Shown here: positions 40,728 through 49,214 of the stretch, in pieces
Position numbering within the stretch: position 1 is the first letter of the stretch
Layout: the number at the start of each line of letters is the position of its first letter
NCBI RefSeq assembly: GCF_000243395.2
Contig: NZ_CM001484.1
Location: forward strand, 2,599,847 to 2,663,846
DNA length: 64,000 nt
Reading direction: 5' to 3'
Source of the DNA: Saccharomonospora glauca K62
Lineage (GTDB): Bacteria; Actinomycetota; Actinomycetes; Mycobacteriales; Pseudonocardiaceae
The notes under the pieces: model-generated
What the model was told of the DNA's origin: nothing
Database searches by the model: none
Seen by the model: the letters and a program-made list of their open reading frames with translations, nothing else
Translations under genes and position numbers: made by a program

Positions 40728-41582
40728 TCAGCCCGCGAAGGTGGGGGTGGGCAGCCCCCGAACGCCGGGGCGGCAGTGGAACAACGCGCCCGCGCCCGGT
40801 TGCTCGCCCTCGGGCACTCCCTGCCGGGAGGTGGTGATGTAGAGGTCGGTGAGGTCGGCGCCGCCGAAGGCGCAGGAGGTCACCCGGCTCGGCCCCACCT
40901 CGATCACCTCGTCCAACGTTCCGGTGGGGGTGTAGCGGTGCACGGCGCCGCCGCCCCACAGAGCGACCCACAGGCCGCCCTCGGAGTCGAGGGTCAATCC
41001 GTCGGGCATGCCGAGTTCGGGCGGGATCTCCACCACCGTGCGGCGGGCGGAAAAGTTCGCGGTCTCGGGGTCGAAGTCGAACGCGTCGATCCGGTGGGTG
41101 GGCGAATCGACGTAGTACACCGTGTCACCCTCGGCGTTCCACACGATTCCGTTGGAGATGGTCACGCCGGTGAACACGGTGTGGGTGCTGCCGTCGGGAT
41201 CGAGCCGGAACAGGCTCCCACGGCCGGGAGCCTCATCGTAGGCCATCGATCCACAGTAGAAACGCCCCTGCCGGTCGCAGCCGCCGTCGTTCATCCGAAC
41301 CGTCTCGTCGTCCCACAACGGGGCCAGGACGGTGACGTCGCCGTTCGGCTCGACGAGCGCGAATCCGCGCTCCACCGCCACGACGAGGCCGCCTCGGGAC
41401 CGGGGACGGACGGCGGCGGCCACTGTGGACACGGTCAGGCGTACCACGTCCTCGCCGGGCACCCATCCGAGCACGTCCCCGCGCAACATGTCCACCCACC
41501 ACAACCGGGCCGCGTCGGCGTCCCACACGGGCCCCTCGCCGTGGTGAGCGCAAACCTCGGTCACCTGGTCCGCACGCGGCAT
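40728..41582 (-). CDS. SMP-30/gluconolactonase (regucalcin-type) lactonase
   Basis: 284 residues. A six-bladed propeller hydrolase of sugar lactones with metal-ligand segments GEGPVWDADAARLWWVD, MNDGGCDRQGRFYCGSM, GITISNGIVW-like VTISNGIVWNAEG and GMPDGLTLDSEGGLWVALW. I chose the ATG at 41582, 15 residues before GEGPVW; ATGs at 41645 and 41657 would add an unlikely leader. It is the first gene of the lactonase/dehydrogenase/epimerase unit, divergent from a LacI regulator with two operator-like sites between them. Confidence 0.87.
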   Translation of the reverse strand: MPRADQVTEVCAHHGEGPVWDADAARLWWVDMLRGDVLGWVPGEDVVRLTVSTVAAAVRPRSRGGLVVAVERGFALVEPNGDVTVLAPLWDDETVRMNDGGCDRQGRFYCGSMAYDEAPGRGSLFRLDPDGSTHTVFTGVTISNGIVWNAEGDTVYYVDSPTHRIDAFDFDPETANFSARRTVVEIPPELGMPDGLTLDSEGGLWVALWGGGAVHRYTPTGTLDEVIEVGPSRVTSCAFGGADLTDLYITTSRQGVPEGEQPGAGALFHCRPGVRGLPTPTFAG

Positions 41583-41659
41583 CAGCGTGCCCCAGCCGAC
41601 AGCGGATCGGGGTTCATCGCGGGCTCCGTTCCGTATCGCCAGCATCGGGAGACCCATAT

Positions 41660-41673
41660 TGTGAGCGCTAACA
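41660..41673. promoter_or_regulatory. LacI-type operator, lactonase side
   Basis: TGTGAGCGCTAACA, a near-palindrome with the central CG typical of LacI-family sites. Thirteen of its 14 bases recur at 43049-43062 upstream of the sugar ABC operon. Confidence 0.75.
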
Positions 41674-41737
41674 TAGAAAAGGGTCAAGGCAATTCCCACG
41701 GAAGAAGGACTCTCACGTTTCACGGCGCGCGCCGAAA

Positions 41738-41751
41738 TGTGATCGCTCACT
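41738..41751. promoter_or_regulatory. LacI-type operator, regulator side
   Basis: TGTGATCGCTCACT, dyad TGTGA/TCACT, related to the other three sites of this regulon. It lies 100 bases before the LacI start at 41851. Confidence 0.6.
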
Positions 41752-41850
41752 ATGATTAGGACGATTCGGGTCGCCGATCGGCACCTGCGTGACGTGGCCA
41801 CATCCATCCGGCGGTACCGTCTGTTCGAAACCACGTTTCCGGAGGTAGGA

Positions 41851-42915
41851 ATGGCGAGGAACGCGCCCTCGCGGCGGTCGCCGGGGCAGCGACCCGCGGT
41901 GATGGCCGACGTCGCCCGGTTGGCCGGTGTCTCCCACCAGACCGTGTCGCGCGTACTCAACCACCATCCTTCCGTCTCACCCGGCACGCGCGTCCGGGTC
42001 ATGGCCGCCATCCAGGAACTCGGCTACCGCCCCAACTCCGCCGCGCGGGCACTCGCCACCAAACGCACCAAGGTCATCGGCGTGGTCGGGTTCGACACCT
42101 CGCTCCACGGGCCCGCCAACACCCTCTCGGGAGTGGAACGGGCGGCGCGCGACGCGGGCTACTTCGTCAGCGTGGCCGGTGTCCGAACCCCGGACGGCGA
42201 GGCCGTGGAGCAGGCACTGCAACGACTCATCAGCCAGGCTGTGGAAGGCGTCGTGGTGATCGCACCGCAGCGGGCGACCGTCGACGCCCTCGCCAACGCG
42301 CCGGAGGAGCTGCCGCTCGTGGTCGTGGAAGGCGGCGACGGCAACGGCAGGCCGGTGGCGTGCGTGGACCAGGAGGCGGGAGCCCGCCTGGTGACCCGGC
42401 ACCTGCTGGACCAGGGGGCGCCCACCGTGTGGCACGTCGCGGGACCGGCGCAGTGGCTGGAGGCCGAGAACCGCATCAAGGGGTGGCGTCAAGCGCTGCT
42501 GGACGCGGGCGTCGAGCCTCCCGAGCCGTTACGTGGCGACTGGAGTCCCGCGTCGGGTTACGCGGCCGGGCAGCTGCTCGCCGAACGTTCCGACGTGCGC
42601 GCCGTGTTCGTGGCCAACGACCAGATGGCACTCGGTGTGCTGCGCGCCTTCCACGAACGCGGCGTGTCGGTGCCCGACGACGTCCTCGTGGCGGGTTTCG
42701 ACGACATTCCGGAATCGGCCTACTTCACGCCTCCCCTGACCACCGTGCGGCAGGACTTCGACGCCGTGGGCAGGCGCAGCATCGAGCTGCTGCTCGACCT
42801 CGTCAACGGCACCTCGGCCGGAAACGCCGACGCCACCGGAACGACCGCGGCCGTCGTGGCCCCGGAACTGGTCGTGCGCCACAGCACCGTGGGCAAGCGA
42901 CGCCCTCGTCCGTAA
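41851..42915 (+). CDS. LacI-family regulator of the furanose-type sugar regulon
   Basis: 354 residues. The helix-turn-helix MADVARLAGVSHQTVSRVLNHHPSVSPGTR (about 18-48) includes the minor-groove hinge (PNSAARALATKRT). The effector domain has the usual two lobes (VAGFDDIPESAYFTPPLTTVRQDFDAVG). GGAGGTAGGA precedes the ATG at 41851. Four sites of the GTGAGCGNTNAC kind flank the gene (41660, 41738, 43049, 43128), placing both the divergent oxidative genes and the downstream ABC operon under it. The inducer is likely the imported sugar. Confidence 0.9.
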   Translation: MARNAPSRRSPGQRPAVMADVARLAGVSHQTVSRVLNHHPSVSPGTRVRVMAAIQELGYRPNSAARALATKRTKVIGVVGFDTSLHGPANTLSGVERAARDAGYFVSVAGVRTPDGEAVEQALQRLISQAVEGVVVIAPQRATVDALANAPEELPLVVVEGGDGNGRPVACVDQEAGARLVTRHLLDQGAPTVWHVAGPAQWLEAENRIKGWRQALLDAGVEPPEPLRGDWSPASGYAAGQLLAERSDVRAVFVANDQMALGVLRAFHERGVSVPDDVLVAGFDDIPESAYFTPPLTTVRQDFDAVGRRSIELLLDLVNGTSAGNADATGTTAAVVAPELVVRHSTVGKRRPRP

Positions 42916-43048
42916 GTCCTCCCGCGACACGGGACCGGGCGCCGTTTTCGCCTCGAACGGCGAGTGTGCCGGTAAACCTTCTCCCCGCCGTGGCGACCCG
43001 CCGCCGAGATGTCCCGGCCGCGCATTTCAGGGCACCCTAAAACGGCGA

Positions 43049-43062
43049 AGTGAGCGCTAACA
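43049..43062. promoter_or_regulatory. LacI-type operator upstream of the ABC operon (distal)
   Basis: AGTGAGCGCTAACA, 13/14 identical to the site at 41660-41673. The gene-free stretch 42916-43234 contains this and the proximal site, plus TTGACG at 43115 as a possible -35 box. Confidence 0.75.
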
Positions 43063-43127
43063 TATGACCGCCTCCCACCTGTGTCAAGCAAGAAACCTTT
43101 TCCACCCGGCGCCCTTGACGAGCTCTA

Positions 43128-43141
43128 TGTGAGCGTTCACA
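43128..43141. promoter_or_regulatory. LacI-type operator upstream of the ABC operon (proximal)
   Basis: TGTGAGCGTTCACA, self-complementary except in the central bases. It is 79 bases from the distal site, compatible with DNA looping, and 93 bases from the GTG at 43235. Confidence 0.75.
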
Positions 43142-43234
43142 CTGATCGACCGGGTGACATGGATCACCAAGGCGGCGGACTCCGGGGACGCGCGCCAGAT
43201 GCCCGGCTCGGGAAGCGATCCAGGAGGAGGACCA

Positions 43235-44203
43235 GTGTTCAGGAAGTGGGTGACCGTGGCGGCCGCCGTGACCCTGTTCGGCGCGCTCACGGCCTGCGGT
43301 TCCGACGGTTCGTCCGGCGGTGGCGACGACGGCACCATCACCATGGGATTCGCTCAGGTCGGCGCGGAAAGCGGCTGGCGGACCGCGAATACGAAGTCGA
43401 TCCAGGAGGCCGCCGAGAAGGCCGGCATCGAACTGAAGTTCTCCGACGCCCAGCAGAAACAGGAGAACCAGATCAAGGCCATCCGGTCGTTCATCCAGCA
43501 GCGGGTGGACGTCATCGCGTTCAGTCCCGTGGTCGAGACCGGCTGGGACACGGTCCTACTGGAGGCCAAGCGCGCGGGCATCCCCGTGATCCTCACCGAC
43601 CGGGCCATCGACTCCGAGGACGAGTCGCTGTACGAGACGTTCCTCGGCTCCGACTTCATCGAGGAGGGCCGCAAGGCCGGCCAGTGGCTCGTCGAGGAGT
43701 CCGAGGGCGAGTCCGAGGTCAGGGTCGTGGAGTTGGAGGGCACCACGGGCGCCGCGCCGGCCATCGACCGGCACACCGGTTTCGTCGAGGCGATCGAGGG
43801 AACCAACATCGAGATCATCGCCTCGCAGACGGGCGACTTCACGCGGTCGGGCGGCAAGCAGGTGATGGAGGCCTTCCTCAAGGCGCACGACGACATCGAC
43901 GTGGTCTACTCCCACAACGACGATATGGGGCTCGGGGCGATCGAGGCCATCGAGGCCGCGGGCAAAAAGCCCGGCGAGGACATCAAGATCATCACCGTGG
44001 ACGCCGTCAGGGACGGGATGCAGGCCCTGGCCGACGGCAAGATCAACTTCATTGTGGAGTGCAACCCGCTGCTCGGCGATCAGCTCATGGAGCTGGCGAA
44101 GAAGATCGTCGCGGGCGAGGAGGTGCCCAAGCGGGTCCTCGTCGAGGAGGACACCTTCACCCGGGAGGAAGCCGCCGAGGTGCTGCCCGATCGGCAGTAC
44201 TGA
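43235..44203 (+). CDS. ytfQ: YtfQ-like sugar-binding lipoprotein (galactofuranose/arabinose type)
   Basis: 322 residues. The signal peptide ends with lipobox LTAC. The mature part aligns along its length with E. coli YtfQ: TITMGFAQVGAESGWRTANT, DAQQKQENQIKAIRSFIQQ, SPVVETGWDTVLLEAK, VELEGTTGAAPAIDRHTGF, SQTGDFTRSGGKQVMEAFLKA and YSHNDDMGLGAIEAI. YtfQ binds galactofuranose, and relatives in other bacteria take arabinose or fructose. The GTG at 43235 follows AGGAGGAGG. The complete four-gene system follows in the E. coli order. Confidence 0.9.
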   Translation: MFRKWVTVAAAVTLFGALTACGSDGSSGGGDDGTITMGFAQVGAESGWRTANTKSIQEAAEKAGIELKFSDAQQKQENQIKAIRSFIQQRVDVIAFSPVVETGWDTVLLEAKRAGIPVILTDRAIDSEDESLYETFLGSDFIEEGRKAGQWLVEESEGESEVRVVELEGTTGAAPAIDRHTGFVEAIEGTNIEIIASQTGDFTRSGGKQVMEAFLKAHDDIDVVYSHNDDMGLGAIEAIEAAGKKPGEDIKIITVDAVRDGMQALADGKINFIVECNPLLGDQLMELAKKIVAGEEVPKRVLVEEDTFTREEAAEVLPDRQY

Positions 44204-44230
44204 CGCCAGTCCGCGCTTTCGGCGCCGCCA

Positions 44231-44254
44231 TCCCCGTCTTCCCACGGACGGGGA
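44231..44254 (+). promoter_or_regulatory. Intercistronic hairpin between ytfQ and ytfR
   Basis: TCCCCGTC-TTCCCACG-GACGGGGA, an 8-bp perfect stem 27 bases after the ytfQ stop, without a T-run. It may stabilise the ytfQ mRNA end or partly terminate, giving more binding protein than permease. Confidence 0.45.
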
Positions 44255-44293
44255 CGGCACTTTCCCCGCACCCCGAGTCAACGAAGGCGAGCC

Positions 44294-45865
44294 ATGACCG
44301 AGACGAACGCGGCATCCGGACCGTCCGCGACTCTGATCGTCGACATGCGCGGTATCACCGTGGAGTTTCCCGGCGTGAAGGCGCTCCAGGGGGTCGATTT
44401 CCGTCTGTTCGGCGGCGAGGTCCACGCCTTGTTGGGCGAGAACGGTGCGGGTAAGTCTACTTTGATCAAAGCGTTGACGGGGGTGTACTCCGTCGACGCG
44501 GGCGAGATTCGGCTCGACGGGAAACGAGTGTCGTTCTCCGGTCCCGCCGAGGCTCAGCACGCGGGGATCGGCACCGTGTACCAGGAGGTCAACCTCTGCC
44601 CGAACTTGACGGTGGCCGAGAACATCCTCCTCGGTCGGGAACCGCGCACCCGCGGCGCGATCGACACCCGCGCCACCCGCGCCCGCGCGAGGGAACTGCT
44701 GCACCGCATGGGCCTGAGCATCGACCCCGACTCGGTGTTGTCGAGCCATCCCCTCGCCGTGCAGCAACTCGTGGCGATCGCCCGCGCCGTCGCGGTGGAC
44801 GTCCGGGTGCTGGTGCTCGACGAGCCCACGTCGAGCCTCGACGCCGACGAGGTCGCCGAGTTGTTCCGCATCATCCGCCTGTTGCGGGACCGGGGCGTGG
44901 CGATCCTGTTCGTCTCGCACTTCCTCGACCAAGTCTATGAGATCTCCGACCGGATGACCGTGTTGCGCAACGGCATGTTGGTGGGCGAGTACCCGACACG
45001 ACAGCTCGACCGGCTCGGCCTGGTGTCCGCCATGCTCGGGCGGGAACTCAGCACCTTGGAACGGATCGAACACCAAGCGTCCGAGCACCAAGCCCACCGC
45101 GACACCACCGCTCCCCCGCTGTTGCGCGCGACGCGGCTCGGGCGCAAGGGCGCCATCGAGCCGTTCGACCTGGAGATCAGGGCTGGCGAGGTGGTGGGGC
45201 TGGCCGGGTTGCTGGGCTCGGGACGCACCGAGTTGGCCCGGCTGCTCTTCGGCGCCGACCGCGCGGACTCCGGCCGGGTCGAGATCGACGGGAAGCCGGT
45301 GGCTCTCCGCAATCCGCGCGCGGCGATCGCACGGGGCATCGCGTTTTGCTCCGAGGACCGCAAGGGCGAGGGCGTGGTGGCCGACCTGAGCGTCAGGGAG
45401 AACCTCGTCCTCGCCATGCAGGCCGCCCGTGGCTGGGCGAGACCCGTCCCGCGCCGCACCGTCGACGATCTCGTCGAACGCTACCTGGAGATGCTCGACG
45501 TCCGCCCGCGTGATCCGGAGATCCCGGTCGGCAACCTCTCCGGGGGAAACCAGCAGAAGGTGCTTCTCGCGCGCTGGCTGGTCACCGAGCCCCGGCTGCT
45601 GATCCTCGACGAGCCCACACGGGGGATCGACGTGGGCGCCAAGGCGCAGATCCAGAAGCTGGTCACCGATCTCGCCGCCGAGGGACTCGCGATCCTGTTC
45701 GTCTCGGCGGAGTTGGAGGAGGTCGTCCGGATCAGCGACCGCGTGGTGGTGCTGCGAGACCGTCGCAAGATCGCCGAACTGGACCATCCGAACATCACCG
45801 TGGACGAGATCATGGAGTTGATCGCCCGCGGCGGTGCCGACCGAGAGGAGCGAGCCGCCTCATGA
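44294..45865 (+). CDS. ytfR: Sugar ABC transporter ATPase, YtfR-like (two ATPase domains)
   Basis: 523 residues with two fused ATP-binding cassettes. The first has a full Walker A (GENGAGKST near residue 52) and Walker B VLVLDEPTSSLD. The second has the degenerate Walker A GLLGSGRTE usual for RbsA/MglA proteins and a good signature NLSGGNQQKVLLARWL followed by LLILDEPTRGIDVG. Its partners are YtfT and YjfF. The ATGA overlap with the next gene couples their translation. Confidence 0.93.
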   Translation: MTETNAASGPSATLIVDMRGITVEFPGVKALQGVDFRLFGGEVHALLGENGAGKSTLIKALTGVYSVDAGEIRLDGKRVSFSGPAEAQHAGIGTVYQEVNLCPNLTVAENILLGREPRTRGAIDTRATRARARELLHRMGLSIDPDSVLSSHPLAVQQLVAIARAVAVDVRVLVLDEPTSSLDADEVAELFRIIRLLRDRGVAILFVSHFLDQVYEISDRMTVLRNGMLVGEYPTRQLDRLGLVSAMLGRELSTLERIEHQASEHQAHRDTTAPPLLRATRLGRKGAIEPFDLEIRAGEVVGLAGLLGSGRTELARLLFGADRADSGRVEIDGKPVALRNPRAAIARGIAFCSEDRKGEGVVADLSVRENLVLAMQAARGWARPVPRRTVDDLVERYLEMLDVRPRDPEIPVGNLSGGNQQKVLLARWLVTEPRLLILDEPTRGIDVGAKAQIQKLVTDLAAEGLAILFVSAELEEVVRISDRVVVLRDRRKIAELDHPNITVDEIMELIARGGADREERAAS

Positions 45866-46947
45866 CGGGTCGCACCACGGGCGTCGCGGCCCGCATCAGA
45901 CGAAGCGCTCTCGTGTGGCCGTTGCTGGCGCTGGCGGCCCTGCTCGTGCTGAACGTCGTTGTCACGCCGTCGTTCCTCACCATCCGGCTCCAGGACGGGC
46001 ACCTCTACGGCAGCCTGATCGACATCCTCAAAAACGGCGCGCCGACGTTGCTGATCGCGCTCGGCATGACGCTCGTCATCGCCACACGGGGCATCGACCT
46101 GTCGGTGGGGGCCGTGGTCGCCATCGCGGGGTCGGTCGCATGCACCTCCATCGCCGAGGCGAACGACCCGAACAGCGCGTCCACCGCGTTGCTCGCGATG
46201 GCTCTCGCCCTCGGCCTGTGTCTCGTGCTGGGCGCGTGGAACGGGTTCCTGGTGGCCGTACTCGGCATCCAGCCCATCATCGCCACGCTGGTGCTCATGA
46301 CGGCGGGGCGCGGGGTGGCCATGCTGATCACCGACGGCCAGATCGTGACCGTCAACAACGACACCTACGCCGCCGTGGGCGCGGGTTTCCTCGTGCTCCC
46401 CGTGGCGATCCTCATCAGTCTCGGGGTCTTCGTCCTCGTGGCCGTGCTGACCCGCAAAACGGCGCTCGGCATGCTCATCGAGGCGGTGGGCATCAATCCC
46501 ACGGCTAGCAGGCTCGCCGGGGTGCGTTCCCGCGTCATCGTGTGGACAGTGTACGTCTTCGCAGCCCTGTGCGCGGGTGTGGCGGGACTGATGATCAGTT
46601 CGAACGTGAGCGCGGCGGACGCCAACAACGCGGGGTTGTGGATCGAACTCGACGCCATCCTGGCGGTCGTCATCGGCGGCACCGCGTTGTCGGGCGGTCG
46701 CTACTCCCTCACCGGAACCCTCGTCGGGGCCCTGCTGATCCAGACCCTGACCACCACCGTCTACACGATAGGCATCCCTTCCGAGGTCACTCTCGTGTTC
46801 AAGGCTGTCGTGGTGATCGCTGTGTGCCTGATCCAGTCGCCGAAGGCGAGGGCGTTGCTGCGACGGCGGCGCTCCCCCGCCGCGCCCGGTCCGCGGCACG
46901 CCTCGGTCACCGACACCGTCCCGAGTCCGGAAGTGGGGCAGCGATGA
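45862..46947 (+). CDS. ytfT: Sugar ABC permease, YtfT-like
   Basis: 361 residues and about ten membrane helices. The BPD_transp_2 pattern ATRGIDLSVGAVVAIAGSV (about 68-86) and EAVGINPTASRLAGVRS match the RbsC/YtfT family, with YRxx-like GGTALSGGRYSLTGTLVGALL near the C-terminus. A polar tail of about 35 residues follows the last helix. Overlaps of ATGA on both sides show tight coupling to ytfR and yjfF. Confidence 0.92.
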   Translation: MTGRTTGVAARIRRSALVWPLLALAALLVLNVVVTPSFLTIRLQDGHLYGSLIDILKNGAPTLLIALGMTLVIATRGIDLSVGAVVAIAGSVACTSIAEANDPNSASTALLAMALALGLCLVLGAWNGFLVAVLGIQPIIATLVLMTAGRGVAMLITDGQIVTVNNDTYAAVGAGFLVLPVAILISLGVFVLVAVLTRKTALGMLIEAVGINPTASRLAGVRSRVIVWTVYVFAALCAGVAGLMISSNVSAADANNAGLWIELDAILAVVIGGTALSGGRYSLTGTLVGALLIQTLTTTVYTIGIPSEVTLVFKAVVVIAVCLIQSPKARALLRRRRSPAAPGPRHASVTDTVPSPEVGQR

Positions 46948-47963
46948 CGACGAACTCCCCCGCCCGCACCTCGTCCTCGGACACCGGCACGCCGACCGAG
47001 CGCCGGCGGCTCGCGGTGCCGTCGCGTTTCGTTCCGCTGCTCACCACGTTCGCGTTGTTCCTCGCCACCTTCGGCGTCGGAGCGGTGCGTTACGACGGGT
47101 TCGCCTCCGGTCAGGTGGTGGCGAACCTGTTCGTCGACAACGCCTTTCTCATCGTGCTCGCGGTGGGGATGACGTTCGTGATCCTGACGGGTGGCATCGA
47201 CCTGTCCGTGGGGTCGGTCGTCGCGCTGTCCACCATGATCACGGCAGCGACGCTGCGGGCGGGTTGGCCCACTCCGCTCACGATCGTCACCGTGCTCGTG
47301 ACGGGCGCGGGTTTCGGGCTGCTGATGGGGCTGGTGATCCAGCGGTTCGACGTCCAGCCGTTCATCGCGACGCTCGCGGGCATGTTCCTCGCCCGCGGGC
47401 TGTGCTTCCTCATCGACGTGGAGTCGATCTCCATCGACGACGCCGCGTTCCGCGACCTGGCCACCGGTGTCATCGAGCTGCCCGGCGACATCCGGATCAC
47501 CTACGGCGTCGTGGTGGCCCTCCTGGTGGTGGCCGTCGCGGTGTACGTGCTGCACCGGACCCGGTTCGGCCGCACGGTGTACGCGGTGGGCGGCAGCGAG
47601 CACTCGGCGATGCTCATGGGACTGGCGACGGGGCGCGTGAAGGTGGGCGTCTACGTGATCAGCGGACTCTGCTCCGCGCTGGGTGGCCTGCTGTTCGCGC
47701 TGTACATGCTGTCGGGATACGGCCTGCACGCCGTGGGCATGGAACTCGACGCGATCGCCGCGGTGGTGATCGGCGGGACCGTGCTCTCCGGAGGAACGGG
47801 CTACGTCGTCGGATCGGTGCTGGGCGTCCTCATGCTCGGCACCATCCAGACCATCATCTCGTTCGAAGGCACCCTCAGCTCGTGGTGGACGAAGATCGTC
47901 GTGGGGGTGCTGCTGCTGGTGTTCATCGTCATGCAGCGCGCCATCGTGCGGCGACGGTCGTGA
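46944..47963 (+). CDS. yjfF: Sugar ABC permease, YjfF-like
   Basis: 339 residues, the second permease. It follows E. coli YjfF closely: FASGQVVANLFVDNAFLIVLAVGMTFVILTGGIDLSVGSVVAL, LCFLIDVESISIDDAAF, TRFGRTVYAVGG and FEGTLSSWWTKIVVGVLLLVFIVMQR. The ATG at 46944 overlaps ytfT as ATGA. Together with YtfQ, YtfR and YtfT it forms a complete importer for a furanose-type sugar. Confidence 0.92.
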   Translation: MTTNSPARTSSSDTGTPTERRRLAVPSRFVPLLTTFALFLATFGVGAVRYDGFASGQVVANLFVDNAFLIVLAVGMTFVILTGGIDLSVGSVVALSTMITAATLRAGWPTPLTIVTVLVTGAGFGLLMGLVIQRFDVQPFIATLAGMFLARGLCFLIDVESISIDDAAFRDLATGVIELPGDIRITYGVVVALLVVAVAVYVLHRTRFGRTVYAVGGSEHSAMLMGLATGRVKVGVYVISGLCSALGGLLFALYMLSGYGLHAVGMELDAIAAVVIGGTVLSGGTGYVVGSVLGVLMLGTIQTIISFEGTLSSWWTKIVVGVLLLVFIVMQRAIVRRRS

Positions 47964-48073
47964 GCCGTCCTCGGCGTGGCCGACATCGCATCGGGTGGGC
48001 GTCCCGAGCCGACGGGAACGGTTCCGGCGGACAGTGGGGTGCGGACCGTGTCCACGGCAGAAAGGTGACAGTC

Positions 48074-49126
48074 ATGGCCTCTCCCCGGCCCATCCGCACG
48101 GCGTTGCTCGGGTTCGGCGTGTCCGGCCGGTTCTTCCACGCTCCCTTCCTGGTGTGTGATCCGGCGTACTCGCTCGACGTGGTCGTGACGGGTGACGCGG
48201 AGCGGGCCGCGCACGCGCGCGCCGTCCGTCCCGGCGTGTCCGTCGTGGGCGCTGCCGACGACGTGTTCGCGAGAGCCGACGAGCTCGACCTGGTGGTCGT
48301 CGGCACGCCGCCGAACACGCATGTCGACCTCGCGACCCGCGCGCTCGACGCGGGACTCCACGTGGTGGTGGACAAGCCGTTCGCACCCACCAGCGCGGAA
48401 GGGACGGCCCTCATCGAGCACGCGCGCGACGCCGGCAGGCTGTTGACGGTGTTCCAGAACCGGCGGTGGGACACCGACTTTGTGACGCTGCGCGACCTCA
48501 TCGCTCGCGGTGAGTTGGGCCGGGTACACACCTTCGAGTCCCGGTTCGAGGCGTGGAAACCGGGCGGGCCGCGGAGTTGGAAGGCCCTCACCCCGGTCTC
48601 CGAGGGAGGCGGCATCCTCTTCGATCTCGGCACCCACCTGATCGACCAGGCGATCCGGTTGTTCGGTCCGGTCGAGAGCGTGTGGGCCGATCTCACCCGG
48701 CGCACCCCCGGTTCGGTCGGGGCCGCCGACGACGACGCCTTCGTGGTCCTGCGGCACCGCGACGGAACGCGGTCGCGGCTGTCCATGTCGTCGATGGCGG
48801 CGCGGCCGGGGCCCCGCTTCCACGTCTCGGGTTCGAAAGCGGCCTACACCAAGTGGGGGCTCGATCCGCAGGAGTCCGCTCTGCGAGCGGGCACCCTGCC
48901 CGCCGACGACGGCTACGCGCGGGAACCCGAGGAGAGCTGGGGAGTGCTCGGGGTGGGCGAGGACGTCCGTCGGGTGGAGCCCGTGCGGGGCTCCTACGCC
49001 GAGTTCTACCGGCTGCTCGCCCTCGCGTTGGCGGGCGAGGGCGACGTTCCGGTGGACCCCCACGACGCCGTGGAGGTTCTCACGATCATCGAGGAGGCCC
49101 ACCGTGCGAGCAGCGACGATCAGTGA
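48074..49126 (+). CDS. Gfo/Idh/MocA-family oxidoreductase
   Basis: 350 residues. The N-terminal Rossmann domain has TALLGFGVSGRFFHAPF and the family's catalytic-lysine motif as VVDKPFAPTSAEG (about 98-110). The C-terminal half has GGGILFDLGTHLIDQAIRLFG, characteristic of this family's substrate domain. GAAAGG precedes the ATG at 48074. It lies 110 bases after yjfF on the same strand and may be an extra gene of the sugar regulon, oxidising a sugar or inositol-like substrate. Confidence 0.87.
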   Translation: MASPRPIRTALLGFGVSGRFFHAPFLVCDPAYSLDVVVTGDAERAAHARAVRPGVSVVGAADDVFARADELDLVVVGTPPNTHVDLATRALDAGLHVVVDKPFAPTSAEGTALIEHARDAGRLLTVFQNRRWDTDFVTLRDLIARGELGRVHTFESRFEAWKPGGPRSWKALTPVSEGGGILFDLGTHLIDQAIRLFGPVESVWADLTRRTPGSVGAADDDAFVVLRHRDGTRSRLSMSSMAARPGPRFHVSGSKAAYTKWGLDPQESALRAGTLPADDGYAREPEESWGVLGVGEDVRRVEPVRGSYAEFYRLLALALAGEGDVPVDPHDAVEVLTIIEEAHRASSDDQ

Positions 49127-49191
49127 GGTGTCGGGCGAGCACGGCGCTGTGACGATGGCGACGGCACCCGTCCCCCACCTTGACTTCAAGG

Positions 49192-49210
49192 TTTGGTTAG
49201 GCAAACCTAA
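49192..49210. promoter_or_regulatory. IdeR/DtxR iron box
   Basis: TTTGGTTAGGCAAACCTAA matches the 19-bp IdeR/DtxR consensus at 17 positions. The inner GTTAGG-CAAA-CCTAAC is a perfect dyad. TTGACT (49180-49185) and AAACCT (49203-49208), 17 bases apart, would start transcription at the ATG at 49215, so the box covers the promoter. This indicates iron-dependent repression and probably a leaderless mRNA. Confidence 0.85.
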
Positions 49211-49214
49211 CAAT

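Noticed and set aside
45481-46899. Long minus-strand frame across ytfR/ytfT
   Set aside because: It is antisense to two well-supported transporter genes, and its composition (His, Arg, Gln, Asp-rich) is that of a shadow frame.
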